Assembly: GCA_946887295.1 (NCBI GenBank)
Contig: CAMPKP010000024.1
Coordinates: 1 to 29,793 of the forward strand
Reading direction: 5' to 3'
DNA from: an uncultured Gemmatimonadota bacterium
GTDB lineage: Bacteria > Gemmatimonadota > Gemmatimonadetes > Gemmatimonadales > GWC2-71-9
Length of the DNA stretch: 29,793 nucleotides
Shown here: in pieces, positions 1 to 7,027 of the stretch
Layout: every line of letters begins with the position of its first letter
How positions within the stretch are numbered: position 1 is the stretch's first letter
The notes under the pieces: model-generated
What the model was told of the DNA's origin: nothing
The model's database searches: none
Seen by the model: only the letters and a program-made list of their open reading frames with translations
Program-made: the position numbers and the translations under genes

Positions 1-159
1 CGCAGGCGGCCCGCTGCCCGGAGGCGGGTTGAGCGTATCGACCGGAGGCACCGAGCCGTCCGAGCTGAGTGACGACCCGCCATCACATGCGCCGCTGGCG
101 ATCGCCAACCCGGCGCATGCTGCGAGGCTGAGTCGAATCGCCCTGCGAAGCGCTCTCAT
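1..159 (-). CDS. Lipoprotein, N-terminal fragment (runs off the left edge)
   Basis: An open frame begins at the ATG at 159-157 and stays open to base 1, giving 53 residues. It opens with a positively charged start (MRALRRAIRLS) and a hydrophobic stretch. An S-G-A-C sequence at residues 22-25 then fits a lipobox, with Cys25 as the probable lipid anchor. The mature part seen is rich in Gly, Ser, Asp and Pro, like the flexible linker after a lipid anchor. A candidate promoter lies upstream at 206-234. The rest of the protein is outside the window, so no function can be given. The lipobox is imperfect, with Ser rather than Leu at -3, so an ordinary secreted protein is also possible. Confidence 0.55.
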   Translation of the reverse strand, partial: MRALRRAIRLSLAACAGLAIASGACDGGSSLSSDGSVPPVDTLNPPPGSGPPA

Positions 160-205
160 GTCCACAACCGCCCAGGCCCCGGGGATCCGGCGTTCCAATG
201 AGTGC

Positions 206-234
206 AATGTCTTGCACGGGGCCAGGGGTGTCAA
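206..234 (-). promoter_or_regulatory. Candidate sigma70 promoter for the lipoprotein gene
   Basis: On the minus strand a perfect TTGACA (234-229) is followed, after 17 bases, by GACATT (211-206), a weak -10 box. It sits between the tRNA-Lys gene and the lipoprotein start at 159, which would give a leader of about 40 bases. The -35 and spacing are good and the -10 is poor. Confidence 0.3.
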
Positions 235-262
235 CGGCGGGAGTCGGGACGTGGCTTCGGGA

Positions 263-335
263 TGAGGGCGGTGGGACTCGAACCCACGACCTAGGGATTA
301 AAAGTCCCTTGCTCTACCAACTGAGCTACGCCCCC
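263..335 (-). tRNA. tRNA-Lys (anticodon UUU)
   Basis: The minus strand folds into a complete 73-base cloverleaf. The acceptor stem is GGGGGCG paired with CGCCCTC, with one G-U pair. The D arm carries AGCTCAGTTGGTAGAGC. The anticodon stem AGGGA/TCCCT encloses the loop CTTTTAA, placing UUU at positions 34-36. The T arm GTGGG-TTCGAGT-CCCAC is intact. The discriminator base is A, and the 3' CCA is not encoded, so a CCA-adding enzyme must supply it. The UUU anticodon reads AAA and AAG lysine codons. Confidence 0.97.
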
Positions 336-397
336 GTGCGGCCAAGCGTCGCTGCCACCGAAACCTACATGCGTCGCCCCGGCGCCGACACTGCGGA

Positions 398-430
398 CCC
401 CGGCCCGCCGGTCGTTGCCGGGGCTTTTCC
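398..430 (+). terminator. Terminator-like hairpin with no obvious gene in front of it
   Basis: A 7-bp GC-only stem (CCCCGGC 398-404, GCCGGGG 417-423) with a 12-base loop is followed by CTTTTCC on the plus strand. This looks like a weak intrinsic terminator. No plus-strand gene precedes it in the window; the only upstream features, tRNA-Lys and the lipoprotein, are on the minus strand. It may block read-through into the response regulator at 523, or be a chance GC-rich hairpin. Confidence 0.3.
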
Positions 431-522
431 ACGCTGATGGTGATTTTGTGACTCAGGTCACCGACCCAATATCCCGACGCGGCCAAATCTGATGTTCATT
501 CTTCCCGGTCACCGGCCCCGAG

Positions 523-972
523 ATGGACGACTTCGAACCCACATCTGGCTTTCCCCTGATTCGGACGGTTCTCGTCGTGGACGACGCCGGCGTGGTCAGG
601 CGGCTCTCCTTTCGAGTGCTCTCCGAGGCGGGCTACCGGGTCTTCGAGGCGGCCGGCGCCGTGGAAGCGCTCGAAGTGATAGCGATGCTGAATGGAAGGC
701 TGGACCTCGTGGTGGTGGACGTCGTGATGCCGGAGGTCAACGGGGTGGACCTGGTCCGGCTGATCCGGGAGCAGTGGGACGGGCCCGGCGTCCTCTTCAT
801 GTCGGCGTTCCCGGCCGAAGTGCTGGCGCGCGAGGGCCTGAAGGATTTGCGGGTGCAGTTCCTGGCCAAGCCGTTCACCCGGGACGAGCTGCTGGGCGCC
901 GTCGCACGGGCGCTCGGGCCTCCGCGGCACGAAGGCCTCCCGGCCCCGCTCTCACGACCACAGGATTCCTAG
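523..972 (+). CDS. Single-domain response regulator (CheY-like receiver)
   Basis: This 149-residue protein is a stand-alone receiver domain with no output domain, so it would act by phosphorylation-dependent protein contacts in the cytoplasm. The canonical residues are all present: the acidic pair D20/D21, phospho-acceptor D66 four residues before P70, S94 at the Ser/Thr switch position and K116 in an AKPF motif. The last 20 or so residues are Pro/Arg-rich and probably disordered. No kinase gene is adjacent. The start at 523 lies just before the conserved beta-1 strand, but no convincing Shine-Dalgarno sequence precedes it. It ends 8 bases from the convergent regulator at 981-1487. Confidence 0.88.
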   Translation: MDDFEPTSGFPLIRTVLVVDDAGVVRRLSFRVLSEAGYRVFEAAGAVEALEVIAMLNGRLDLVVVDVVMPEVNGVDLVRLIREQWDGPGVLFMSAFPAEVLAREGLKDLRVQFLAKPFTRDELLGAVARALGPPRHEGLPAPLSRPQDS

Positions 973-980
973 GCTCTCGC

Positions 981-1487
981 TCAAGCCCCGCGATCCACCC
1001 TCGCCAGCTCCATCGCCGCCTCCACCAGATCGCCGGCCACCGCAAAGCGAGCTCGCGCACGGGCGGCAGCCGGCCCGTTCAGTGCCTCCGCGAATCGAGG
1101 GTCCCAACCGACCGAGTCGCCCCGCAGAGAGGCGTCGAGTGCCGCGTGCAGCTCCGAGCTCTGGAGCGGCTTGGCGAGGCAGCCACCGGCCGCGGATATA
1201 CCCGCCTTCGCGCCGCTCAGACAGATGACGGGCAGGTCGGGCCGGAACAGCCGCAGGGTTCCAAGCAGCACCGCGCCCGATACCCCGGGCAGATCGAGCT
1301 CCGTCAGCACCAGTCGAAAGCTCCGAGGCAGCCGCTGGATCAGCTCCAGCCCCGCGATTCCGTTGGAGGCCTGGACGACCTCCATGCCGCGGAGCTCCAA
1401 CAGACGCCTCGAATGCCGGCGCGACTCCACGTCATCATCGATCAGCAGCACCAGCCCGCCATCCCGGTCCGGGTTCGACGCTTCCAT
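981..1487 (-). CDS. Receiver-domain protein with Glu at the phospho-acceptor site
   Basis: The 168-residue protein has a receiver fold: acidic cluster D17-D18-D19, S91 at the switch position and K106 in an AKP motif. The residue four before the conserved Pro67, where the phosphorylated Asp normally sits, is Glu63 (sequence LTELDLPG). Asp65 is near but in the wrong register. Asp-to-Glu at this site often mimics phosphorylation, so the protein may be constitutively active or phosphate-independent. This is inference. A helical tail of about 45 residues follows the receiver. A GGGGAG ribosome-binding site precedes the ATG. It converges on the canonical receiver at 523-972. Confidence 0.85.
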   Translation of the reverse strand: MEASNPDRDGGLVLLIDDDVESRRHSRRLLELRGMEVVQASNGIAGLELIQRLPRSFRLVLTELDLPGVSGAVLLGTLRLFRPDLPVICLSGAKAGISAAGGCLAKPLQSSELHAALDASLRGDSVGWDPRFAEALNGPAAARARARFAVAGDLVEAAMELARVDRGA

Positions 1488-1604
1488 GCCCGCTCCCCGT
1501 GAAGGTCGGTCTCAATGTGCGGGCGAGGGCCCGGTGCACTCAGCGTCAACCGTCACCGCGGCGATGTGCCTACGTCCGGGAGCACCTGGCGGGCGGTGAG
1601 GTCG

Positions 1605-1670
1605 GTCACGAGCCCTTCGTGTGCGCTGGCGGCGCGGTGCCGCGAGCCGGGCAGATCGCCGGCTCGTGAC
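1605..1670. repeat. Perfect 10-bp inverted repeat with a nested alternative hairpin
   Basis: GTCACGAGCC (1605-1614) is exactly complementary to GGCTCGTGAC (1661-1670). A second stem, GAGCCGG (1644-1650) with CCGGCTC (1659-1665), competes for the same right-hand arm, so the two foldings exclude each other. The element lies in the 247-base gap (1488-1734) between the end of the M1 peptidase gene and the start of the Glu63 receiver gene, and so would be in the leader of the latter. No T-run follows either stem. No gene is seen in this gap. Confidence 0.4.
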
Positions 1671-1734
1671 GAGATGAGACCCGGATCGTTCGGAGAGTCC
1701 GAGATGCGTGCGGGTGGCGCAGAATCCTCCTCTC

Positions 1735-4074
1735 TCAGCCCTCCTCAGACGCCTGACCGACGGCCTCGCGCGCCCACTGCCGCACCCATCTCCGCGGGTC
1801 GGCCACCAGGCGCTGCAGCGCCGCCTTCGCCCGGGCGTCGCCGCGTGCGGCGAGCGCGGCGAGCGCCACGGCCGGCAGCGGCTGCTCTCCGGCGACCGCC
1901 TCCAGCTCGGCCACGAGGCCGGAGTCGGGCCGCTGGACCGCGGCGGCGATCGCGGCGTTCTGGATCGCCTCACGGTACGATCTGGTGCGAAGTCCGGCGG
2001 CCACCTCCGCCCGGGATGAATCGGGAGCGAGGCGCGCCAGCGCCGTGAGCGCCGCTGCCCGCACCTGATCGCTCGGGTCCCGCTCCCAGGCCCTCCGAGC
2101 CAGCTCCACCGCCTTCTCGCCTCCCACCCGTCCGATGGATTCGACCGCGGCCTTCCGCACCCGTGCCGAGGTGTCGGAGAGGGCGGAGTCGAGGGCGGCG
2201 CGCGAGCGCTCGGCCGCGAAACGGCCCAGGGCTGACGCCGCCTCGGCGCGGGTGAGGTCGTAGTCCGCGGCGGTGACGGCGTAGGCCAGCGCCGCGGCCG
2301 CGAGGGTGTCGCCGGTGCGCGAGGCGAGCTGGGCGATCGCCCAGCTCCGGTGCCAGAGATCGGGATGGCGGTGGAGCAGGTTCGCCAGCCACGGTGTGGG
2401 CTGGTGGAACGCGAGCGTCTTGAGCACCGCATTCTCGTCGTCGAACACGACCATGGTCGGCGGCGTGCGAACGCCCTCGATCCGCACCCGCTGCTCGCGC
2501 CGGTCGATCACCGCGCCCGCGACCACGTCGCCCCCTTCCGTGCCGACCCTGATCGTCACCGGCGCGCGAAAGGCGAGCGGAGTCGTAAAGCGGATGCCGC
2601 TCGTGTCCGGCGTGGCGGTGTCCACCTGGGTCTGCCGGACGGTGAGCTCGAGCGCCGCGGCGGCAGAGTCGTACCGGGCGGACACCTCGAACTCGGGATG
2701 ACCGGCCTGATAGATCCATTGCGACCAGAACCAGCCCAGGCTCTCTCCGGTGGCGTCGAGCACGGCCTGGCGGAGATCATCGGTGGTCGCGGTGCCGTAG
2801 GCGTGCCTCGTGAGGTAGCGGTTGATCGCCGCCCAGAAGCGCTGCGGGCCCAGATGCTGTCTCAACATCTCCAGCACCAGCGCCCCCTTCGGGTACACCA
2901 CGCTGGAGTTGTAGGAGGCGAGCGGGGCTCGGCGGCGGGAGTCTCGTGCGAGGTACTGGCGGTACTCCTCCAGGTAGAAGTCCTCTTCGGCGTGGCGGCC
3001 CTGCTTCGCACCCCAGTACTGGCCCGGCATGAACTGCGCGATGCCCTCGTGCAGCCAGTAGTTGGCCCAGTTCTCCGCCGTGACCAGATTCCCGAACCAC
3101 TGGTGGGCCAGCTCGTGCGGAATGAGGGTGTGCCGATACCAGGGACGGTCGCGGTAGGCGCGCGGATCGGGCAGCCAGTCCACCAGCGTCGTCGCGCCCA
3201 CGTTCTCCATCCCGCCGATGAAGTCGGCCACCGTCACCTGGGCGTACTTTTCCCACGGGTAGCGGACGCCGGTGAGCCGGCTGTAAGTCTCCATCACGTC
3301 GGGGGTGAGCCCGAAGAGGGGCCGCGCCAGCGCGCTGTCCTCGGGATAGACGTAGTAGTCCAGCGGCACGTCGCGCCACCGGCCCCGCACTTTCACCAGC
3401 GGTGCCGCCACCAGGGAGATCAGGTAGGTCGAAGCCGGCTTCTCCTGGGACCAGTGCGTGGTGCGCAATCCGCCGGCCACCCTGCGGTCGCTCACGAGAC
3501 GGCCGTTCGAGACCGCCGTGAGGCGCGCCGGGACGGTGGCGATCAGCTCCCACGTCGCCTTGTCGTGCGGAGCACCGTAGGTGGGGATCCAGCGCGGGTT
3601 GCCGTCGGTGCCTCCGCCGCTGTAGACCTGCTGGGGACGGTGGGCGCGCCCCGGCTCTTCCTTGAAGAAGTAGAGGCCGCGACCCTGCTGGATCCTGGCG
3701 TGATAGCCCACCGTGAAGCGGACGGTGTCGCCGAAGCCGGCCGGGCGCGCGAGCCGCACCACCAGTGAATCCCCGGGGCGCTCGTAGCCGACGTCCCGGC
3801 CGCCGGACGTGGCGGTCCGGACCTCGAGCCGGCGGTCCATGTCGAGGGTCACCCTCTCCAGTCCCGGCCGGCGCGAGACCAGCGTCGTCGTCACCCGGCC
3901 GTCGAACGAGGTCGAGTCCCAGTCGAAGTTCCTCACCTCGATGCGCTGGTGGACGAGATCGTAGTCGTGAGACGGGGTGAAGGCTCCGTTGACGACCCGC
4001 TCGAGGTTGGTCTGGGCCGCCATCGTTCCGGCGGCCAGCTGGACCAGTGCAGCCAGCGTCAGAGTGAATCGCAC
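1735..4074 (-). CDS. Secreted M1-family zinc aminopeptidase with C-terminal HEAT-like repeats
   Basis: An aminopeptidase N-type metallopeptidase of about 779 residues, likely periplasmic or secreted. The M1 signatures are clear. An exopeptidase motif GGMEN is at residues 287-291, and HELAH at 320-324 is followed by Glu343, giving the HExxH-x18-E zinc site. The N-terminal half is the usual beta-sandwich. After the helical catalytic region comes a small beta domain, then roughly 200 residues of Ala/Arg-rich helical repeats resembling HEAT/PBS repeats. I chose the GTG at 4074 because it opens a clean signal peptide (VRFTLTLAALVQLAAG, cleaved before AQ) and has GGGGA six bases upstream. The ATG at 4140 would put an arginine-rich, proline-rich leader before the signal and would overlap the start of the divergent gene at 4139. 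Confidence 0.9.
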   Translation of the reverse strand: MRFTLTLAALVQLAAGTMAAQTNLERVVNGAFTPSHDYDLVHQRIEVRNFDWDSTSFDGRVTTTLVSRRPGLERVTLDMDRRLEVRTATSGGRDVGYERPGDSLVVRLARPAGFGDTVRFTVGYHARIQQGRGLYFFKEEPGRAHRPQQVYSGGGTDGNPRWIPTYGAPHDKATWELIATVPARLTAVSNGRLVSDRRVAGGLRTTHWSQEKPASTYLISLVAAPLVKVRGRWRDVPLDYYVYPEDSALARPLFGLTPDVMETYSRLTGVRYPWEKYAQVTVADFIGGMENVGATTLVDWLPDPRAYRDRPWYRHTLIPHELAHQWFGNLVTAENWANYWLHEGIAQFMPGQYWGAKQGRHAEEDFYLEEYRQYLARDSRRRAPLASYNSSVVYPKGALVLEMLRQHLGPQRFWAAINRYLTRHAYGTATTDDLRQAVLDATGESLGWFWSQWIYQAGHPEFEVSARYDSAAAALELTVRQTQVDTATPDTSGIRFTTPLAFRAPVTIRVGTEGGDVVAGAVIDRREQRVRIEGVRTPPTMVVFDDENAVLKTLAFHQPTPWLANLLHRHPDLWHRSWAIAQLASRTGDTLAAAALAYAVTAADYDLTRAEAASALGRFAAERSRAALDSALSDTSARVRKAAVESIGRVGGEKAVELARRAWERDPSDQVRAAALTALARLAPDSSRAEVAAGLRTRSYREAIQNAAIAAAVQRPDSGLVAELEAVAGEQPLPAVALAALAARGDARAKAALQRLVADPRRWVRQWAREAVGQASEEG

Positions 4075-4103
4075 ACCGATTCCCCGGTAGGTGGGCAAGG
4101 GAT

Positions 4104-4132
4104 TCAACAGGGAGAGAGCGTGGGGGTATATT
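4104..4132 (+). promoter_or_regulatory. Candidate promoter for the metal-uptake cluster
   Basis: TCAACA (4104-4109), a 4/6 match to the -35, is followed after 17 bases by TATATT (4127-4132). The ATG of the small gene is at 4139, only six bases after the -10 box, so transcription would begin at or beside the start codon. No zinc-regulator palindrome is recognisable here. Confidence 0.4.
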
Positions 4133-4138
4133 CGTCTC

Positions 4139-4486
4139 ATGAAGGGTAGCTGGGTAGCCCGCCTGAAGACGGCCCTGCTCGCCGCGGTCATTCTGAGCGG
4201 GGGCGGAGGCATGCCGCTCCTGGACCTGGCCCTCTACCACGGGCTGACGCCCGATCGGTCCGCCCCCCACTTCGAGTCCCGCACGCCGCACTCGCACGGG
4301 GACTCCTGCAGGCTGAGCTCGTCGCTCTCGCACTGCCCCCAGGTCGCGGCGCTGGACCTCGACTTCCCCGCCGCCGCCTTCTCCGACTCGCAGCCGACGG
4401 TTCCCCTCAGCGCACCTCGCATCGCTCACCCGGGACTTCACTCCGCACGCGCACCGCCCAGCCTCTCCGCTTCTCCGCTCCCGTAA
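4139..4486 (+). CDS. Small membrane-anchored or secreted His/Cys-rich protein
   Basis: A 115-residue protein of unknown family. It begins with a charged start and a hydrophobic segment (about residues 8-22), either an uncleaved anchor or a signal peptide. A short region follows with His34, His44, His51, His53, Cys57, His65 and Cys66, including the H-S-H-G-D-S-C and S-H-C motifs. The remainder is rich in Pro, Ser and Ala. The clustering of His and Cys, and its position as first gene before an outer-membrane barrel and a ZnuA/ZnuB-like pair, suggest periplasmic metal binding or sensing. That is inference; the layout recalls the small His/Cys proteins (DUF2946-like) found near metal receptors, but I cannot assign it to that family. 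The ATG at 4139 is preferred over a GTG at 4091 because it directly opens the hydrophobic leader and follows a -10-like box. Confidence 0.6.
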   Translation: MKGSWVARLKTALLAAVILSGGGGMPLLDLALYHGLTPDRSAPHFESRTPHSHGDSCRLSSSLSHCPQVAALDLDFPAAAFSDSQPTVPLSAPRIAHPGLHSARAPPSLSASPLP

Positions 4487-4503
4487 CTCACAAGTCCGCC
4501 ACG

Positions 4504-4520
4504 GGCGCCATCGAGGCGCC
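4504..4520 (+). other. Hairpin between the His/Cys protein and the barrel gene
   Basis: GGCGCC (4504-4509) and GGCGCC (4515-4520) form a 6-bp stem with a 5-base loop in the 63-base spacer before the outer-membrane protein gene. No T-run follows, so it is not an intrinsic terminator. It could tune expression between the two genes. Confidence 0.25.
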
Positions 4521-4549
4521 ACGCCCGCGCTCGCGCAGGGAGGCTGACA

Positions 4550-5950
4550 ATGCCCGGTGCTTTCTGGGCGGTCGCCGGTATGACCGCCGTACTCATATCG
4601 GCGCCGATCGCTCTGGGGGCTCAGACGCCGGAGCCCGCCGGCGCCGATTCGCTCCGCCGCGGCCTGGCGCACCTGACCGCGAGGCTCGACTCGCTGGAGC
4701 AGGGGCGGTGCCCTGCCGGCCCGCCGGTCGCGCTTCCGGCGCGCCCTCCGGGTGGGGCCACCGCGCTGGACTCGGTCACGGCGGCGGCCGCGGCCCTCAG
4801 TGCGCGCCTGGAGCGGCTCATCGCCAGCCGCTGCGCTGCCGGTGCCGCGGCGCCGGCGGAGCAGCCGGCGGACACCACCGACGATCTCGCCGCGCTGCGC
4901 GCGGCGGCCGCCGCCGCCGCCGGCACCCCCGCGCCCGCCGACAGCATCCGGGCGGAGGCCCCGGCGGAGGCGCCCTCGGCGGGACCGCGCGGTGCCAATC
5001 TCCTCAACCCGGAGATCAGCGTCACGGGCGACATCCGGCTGGTCGCCCGCGACGAGGGCCCGCAGACGGACAACGCGATTCCCCGAGAGTTCGAGTTCTC
5101 CTTCCAGTCCGCCCTCGATCCGTTCACCAAGACCAAGATCTTCCTCACCTTCGAGGACGAGCACCTGGGCGTGGAGGAAGGCTACATCTACTGGCCGGGG
5201 CTGCCGGGCCACCTCAGGCTCGACGTCGGCCAGATCCGGCAGCAGGTCGGGGACCTCAACCGGTGGCACCTCCACGCCCTTCCCCAGACCGAATACCCCC
5301 TGGTCTATCAGCGATTCCTCGGCGAGGAGGGGCTGAGCGGTGTCGGCGTCTCGCTCTACAGCGCGCTTCCGCTCTCGCTGGCCGGCGGCACGCATGAGCT
5401 CTGGGTCCAGGGCACGACCTCGACCAGCGAGCCGCTTTACGCGGGCGGGCGCCAACCCACCCTGCTCGGCCGGCTGCAGAACTTCTGGCAGCTCTCCCGG
5501 AGCAGCTACGGCCAGATCGGCTTCACGGCGACCGGCGGGAACAACGCCGACGCCGACCTGCGGAGCCGGCTGCTCGGGGTGGACCTTCGCTTCACCTATC
5601 GTCCACCCGACGCGGCCACTCGCCGCGACATCACCTTCCGGGCGGAGGGCTACCGGCTGCACAGCACCGAGGCCGGAGTGCAGACCAACCGCTACGGCAC
5701 GTTCCTGGACCTGCAGGCGCGAACCAGCCGGCGGTGGGTCCTCGGCCTGCGATACGATTACGCCCAGGCGCCGCGAGGGCTCGAGGACGCCGAATGGCGG
5801 ATCACGCCGAACATCACCTGGTGGCAGAGCGAGTTCGTCTACCTGCGGCTCGAGGGCGAGCACCGGGACAGCGACCTCGAGGGCACCCGGAACCTGCTCA
5901 CGCTCCAGGCCGTCTGGGCGATGGGCCCCCACAAGCACGAGACCTACTGA
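4550..5950 (+). CDS. Outer-membrane beta-barrel protein of the metal-uptake cluster
   Basis: A 466-residue protein with a signal peptide (about residues 1-24, ending LGAQ). A region of about 125 residues rich in Ala and Pro follows, with short helical stretches that may form coiled coils (for example L-T-A-R-L-D-S-L). From about residue 155 alternating polar/hydrophobic strands resemble a porin-like barrel. The chain ends in Tyr after GPHKHE, in keeping with the aromatic C-terminus that the BAM complex recognises. There is no TonB box or plug domain that I can recognise, so it looks like a passive or gated pore rather than a TonB-dependent receptor. GGGAGG six bases before the ATG is a strong ribosome-binding site. 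The binding protein gene follows after 27 bases, so a role in outer-membrane passage of zinc or manganese is likely but unproven. Confidence 0.7.
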   Translation: MPGAFWAVAGMTAVLISAPIALGAQTPEPAGADSLRRGLAHLTARLDSLEQGRCPAGPPVALPARPPGGATALDSVTAAAAALSARLERLIASRCAAGAAAPAEQPADTTDDLAALRAAAAAAAGTPAPADSIRAEAPAEAPSAGPRGANLLNPEISVTGDIRLVARDEGPQTDNAIPREFEFSFQSALDPFTKTKIFLTFEDEHLGVEEGYIYWPGLPGHLRLDVGQIRQQVGDLNRWHLHALPQTEYPLVYQRFLGEEGLSGVGVSLYSALPLSLAGGTHELWVQGTTSTSEPLYAGGRQPTLLGRLQNFWQLSRSSYGQIGFTATGGNNADADLRSRLLGVDLRFTYRPPDAATRRDITFRAEGYRLHSTEAGVQTNRYGTFLDLQARTSRRWVLGLRYDYAQAPRGLEDAEWRITPNITWWQSEFVYLRLEGEHRDSDLEGTRNLLTLQAVWAMGPHKHETY

Positions 5951-5977
5951 TCGCGTTCGACACGAAAGGACCGCGCG

Positions 5978-7027
5978 ATGCTCATTCGCACACTGTTGCT
6001 GGCCGGGGCCCTCGCCTCACCACCCCTGCCCTCCGCGCCGCCGCTCAGGGTGGTGGCCAGTCTCCCGACCTACGGCGCCATCGCGCGCGAGATCGTAGGG
6101 GACCAGGCGACCGTCACCTCGATCGCGCAAGGCGACGAGGACCCGCATTTCGTGCAGCCCAAGCCCAGCTTCGTCGCCCTGCTGCGGGATGCCGATCTCT
6201 TCGTCACCACCGGGCTCGACCTGGAGCTCTGGGTGCCGGCGCTGCTCGACCGGGCGGGGAACCGCAAGGTGCAGGAGGGTGGCCCGGGCTACGTCGCCGC
6301 CTACCGGGGCATCAGGCTGCTGGAGGTGCCCACCTCGGTGAGCCGTGAGGCGGGTGACATCCACGCGGACGGGAACCCGCACATCCACACCGACCCGCTC
6401 AACGCGATCCTCATCGCGCGGAACATCCTTTCGGGGCTGCGCCGGGTGGCGCCCGCGGACACGGCAGCCTTCGCTCAGCGGGAGCAGGACTTCGAGCGGC
6501 GGATTCTGGAGGCCACCATGGGTGCGGAGCTGGTCGGCATCCTGACGCCGGCCACCGCCTTCAGCCTGCTGGAGAGCGACAAGCTCCACGACTTCCTCGC
6601 CAGGCAGCAGTATCAGGGGAAGCCGCTCTCCGCCCGGCTGGGCGGATGGCTGGCGCAGGCCGAGGTGCTCCGGGGCAAGGAGATGGCCTGCTACCACAAG
6701 GAATGGGCCTACTTCAGCCACCGATACCAGGTGGCCTGTGTGGCATACATCGAGGCCAAGCCGGGGATCCCGCCGACTCCGCGCCACGTGCAGGAGGTGA
6801 TCGCGCTGATGAAGCAGCGGAAGACTCCCGCGCTGTTCGCCGCCAACTATTTCAGTCGCAGCCAGATCGAGCAGGTGGCCCAGCGCACCGGCGCCCGGGC
6901 CGTCATCGTCCCCGAGAACACCGGCGGGGCGCCCGGCGTGAACACCTACTTCGACCTGATGAACACCTGGATGAGCAGCCTGACCGCCGCGTTCACGAGT
7001 GTGGCCGCCAACACCGGAGCATCCTGA
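5978..7027 (+). CDS. ZnuA/TroA-like metal-binding protein of an ABC importer
   Basis: A 349-residue periplasmic solute-binding protein of the cluster A-I metal family (Zn2+ or Mn2+). After a short signal peptide come the expected motifs: D-P-H at 55-57, N-P-H-I-H-T-D-P at 134-140, Y-H-K-E-W at 239-243, and a C-terminal Y-F-D at 324-326. His57, His135, His240 and a C-terminal acid (Glu313 or Asp326) are the likely ligands. The His-rich loop typical of some zinc-specific ZnuA proteins is short here (D-I-H-A-D-G-N-P-H-I-H). Its TGA overlaps the ATG of the permease (TGATG), indicating translational coupling. Zinc is the best guess for the substrate; manganese cannot be excluded. Confidence 0.88.
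   Translation: MLIRTLLLAGALASPPLPSAPPLRVVASLPTYGAIAREIVGDQATVTSIAQGDEDPHFVQPKPSFVALLRDADLFVTTGLDLELWVPALLDRAGNRKVQEGGPGYVAAYRGIRLLEVPTSVSREAGDIHADGNPHIHTDPLNAILIARNILSGLRRVAPADTAAFAQREQDFERRILEATMGAELVGILTPATAFSLLESDKLHDFLARQQYQGKPLSARLGGWLAQAEVLRGKEMACYHKEWAYFSHRYQVACVAYIEAKPGIPPTPRHVQEVIALMKQRKTPALFAANYFSRSQIEQVAQRTGARAVIVPENTGGAPGVNTYFDLMNTWMSSLTAAFTSVAANTGAS

Noticed and set aside
492..1502. 336-codon plus-strand frame overlapping both receiver genes
   Set aside because: Arg/Gly-rich shadow of two clear receiver domains in other frames.
4075..4212. ATG-started N-terminal extension of the aminopeptidase
   Set aside because: The extension would bury the signal peptide behind about 46 basic and Pro-rich residues and overlap the divergent gene; the GTG at 4074 gives a clean signal peptide.
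2777..5938. 1053-codon minus-strand open frame across the aminopeptidase and the barrel gene
   Set aside because: It is a GC-driven shadow: no family features, Arg/Gly/Ala-rich, and it crosses two well-supported genes on opposite strands in other frames.
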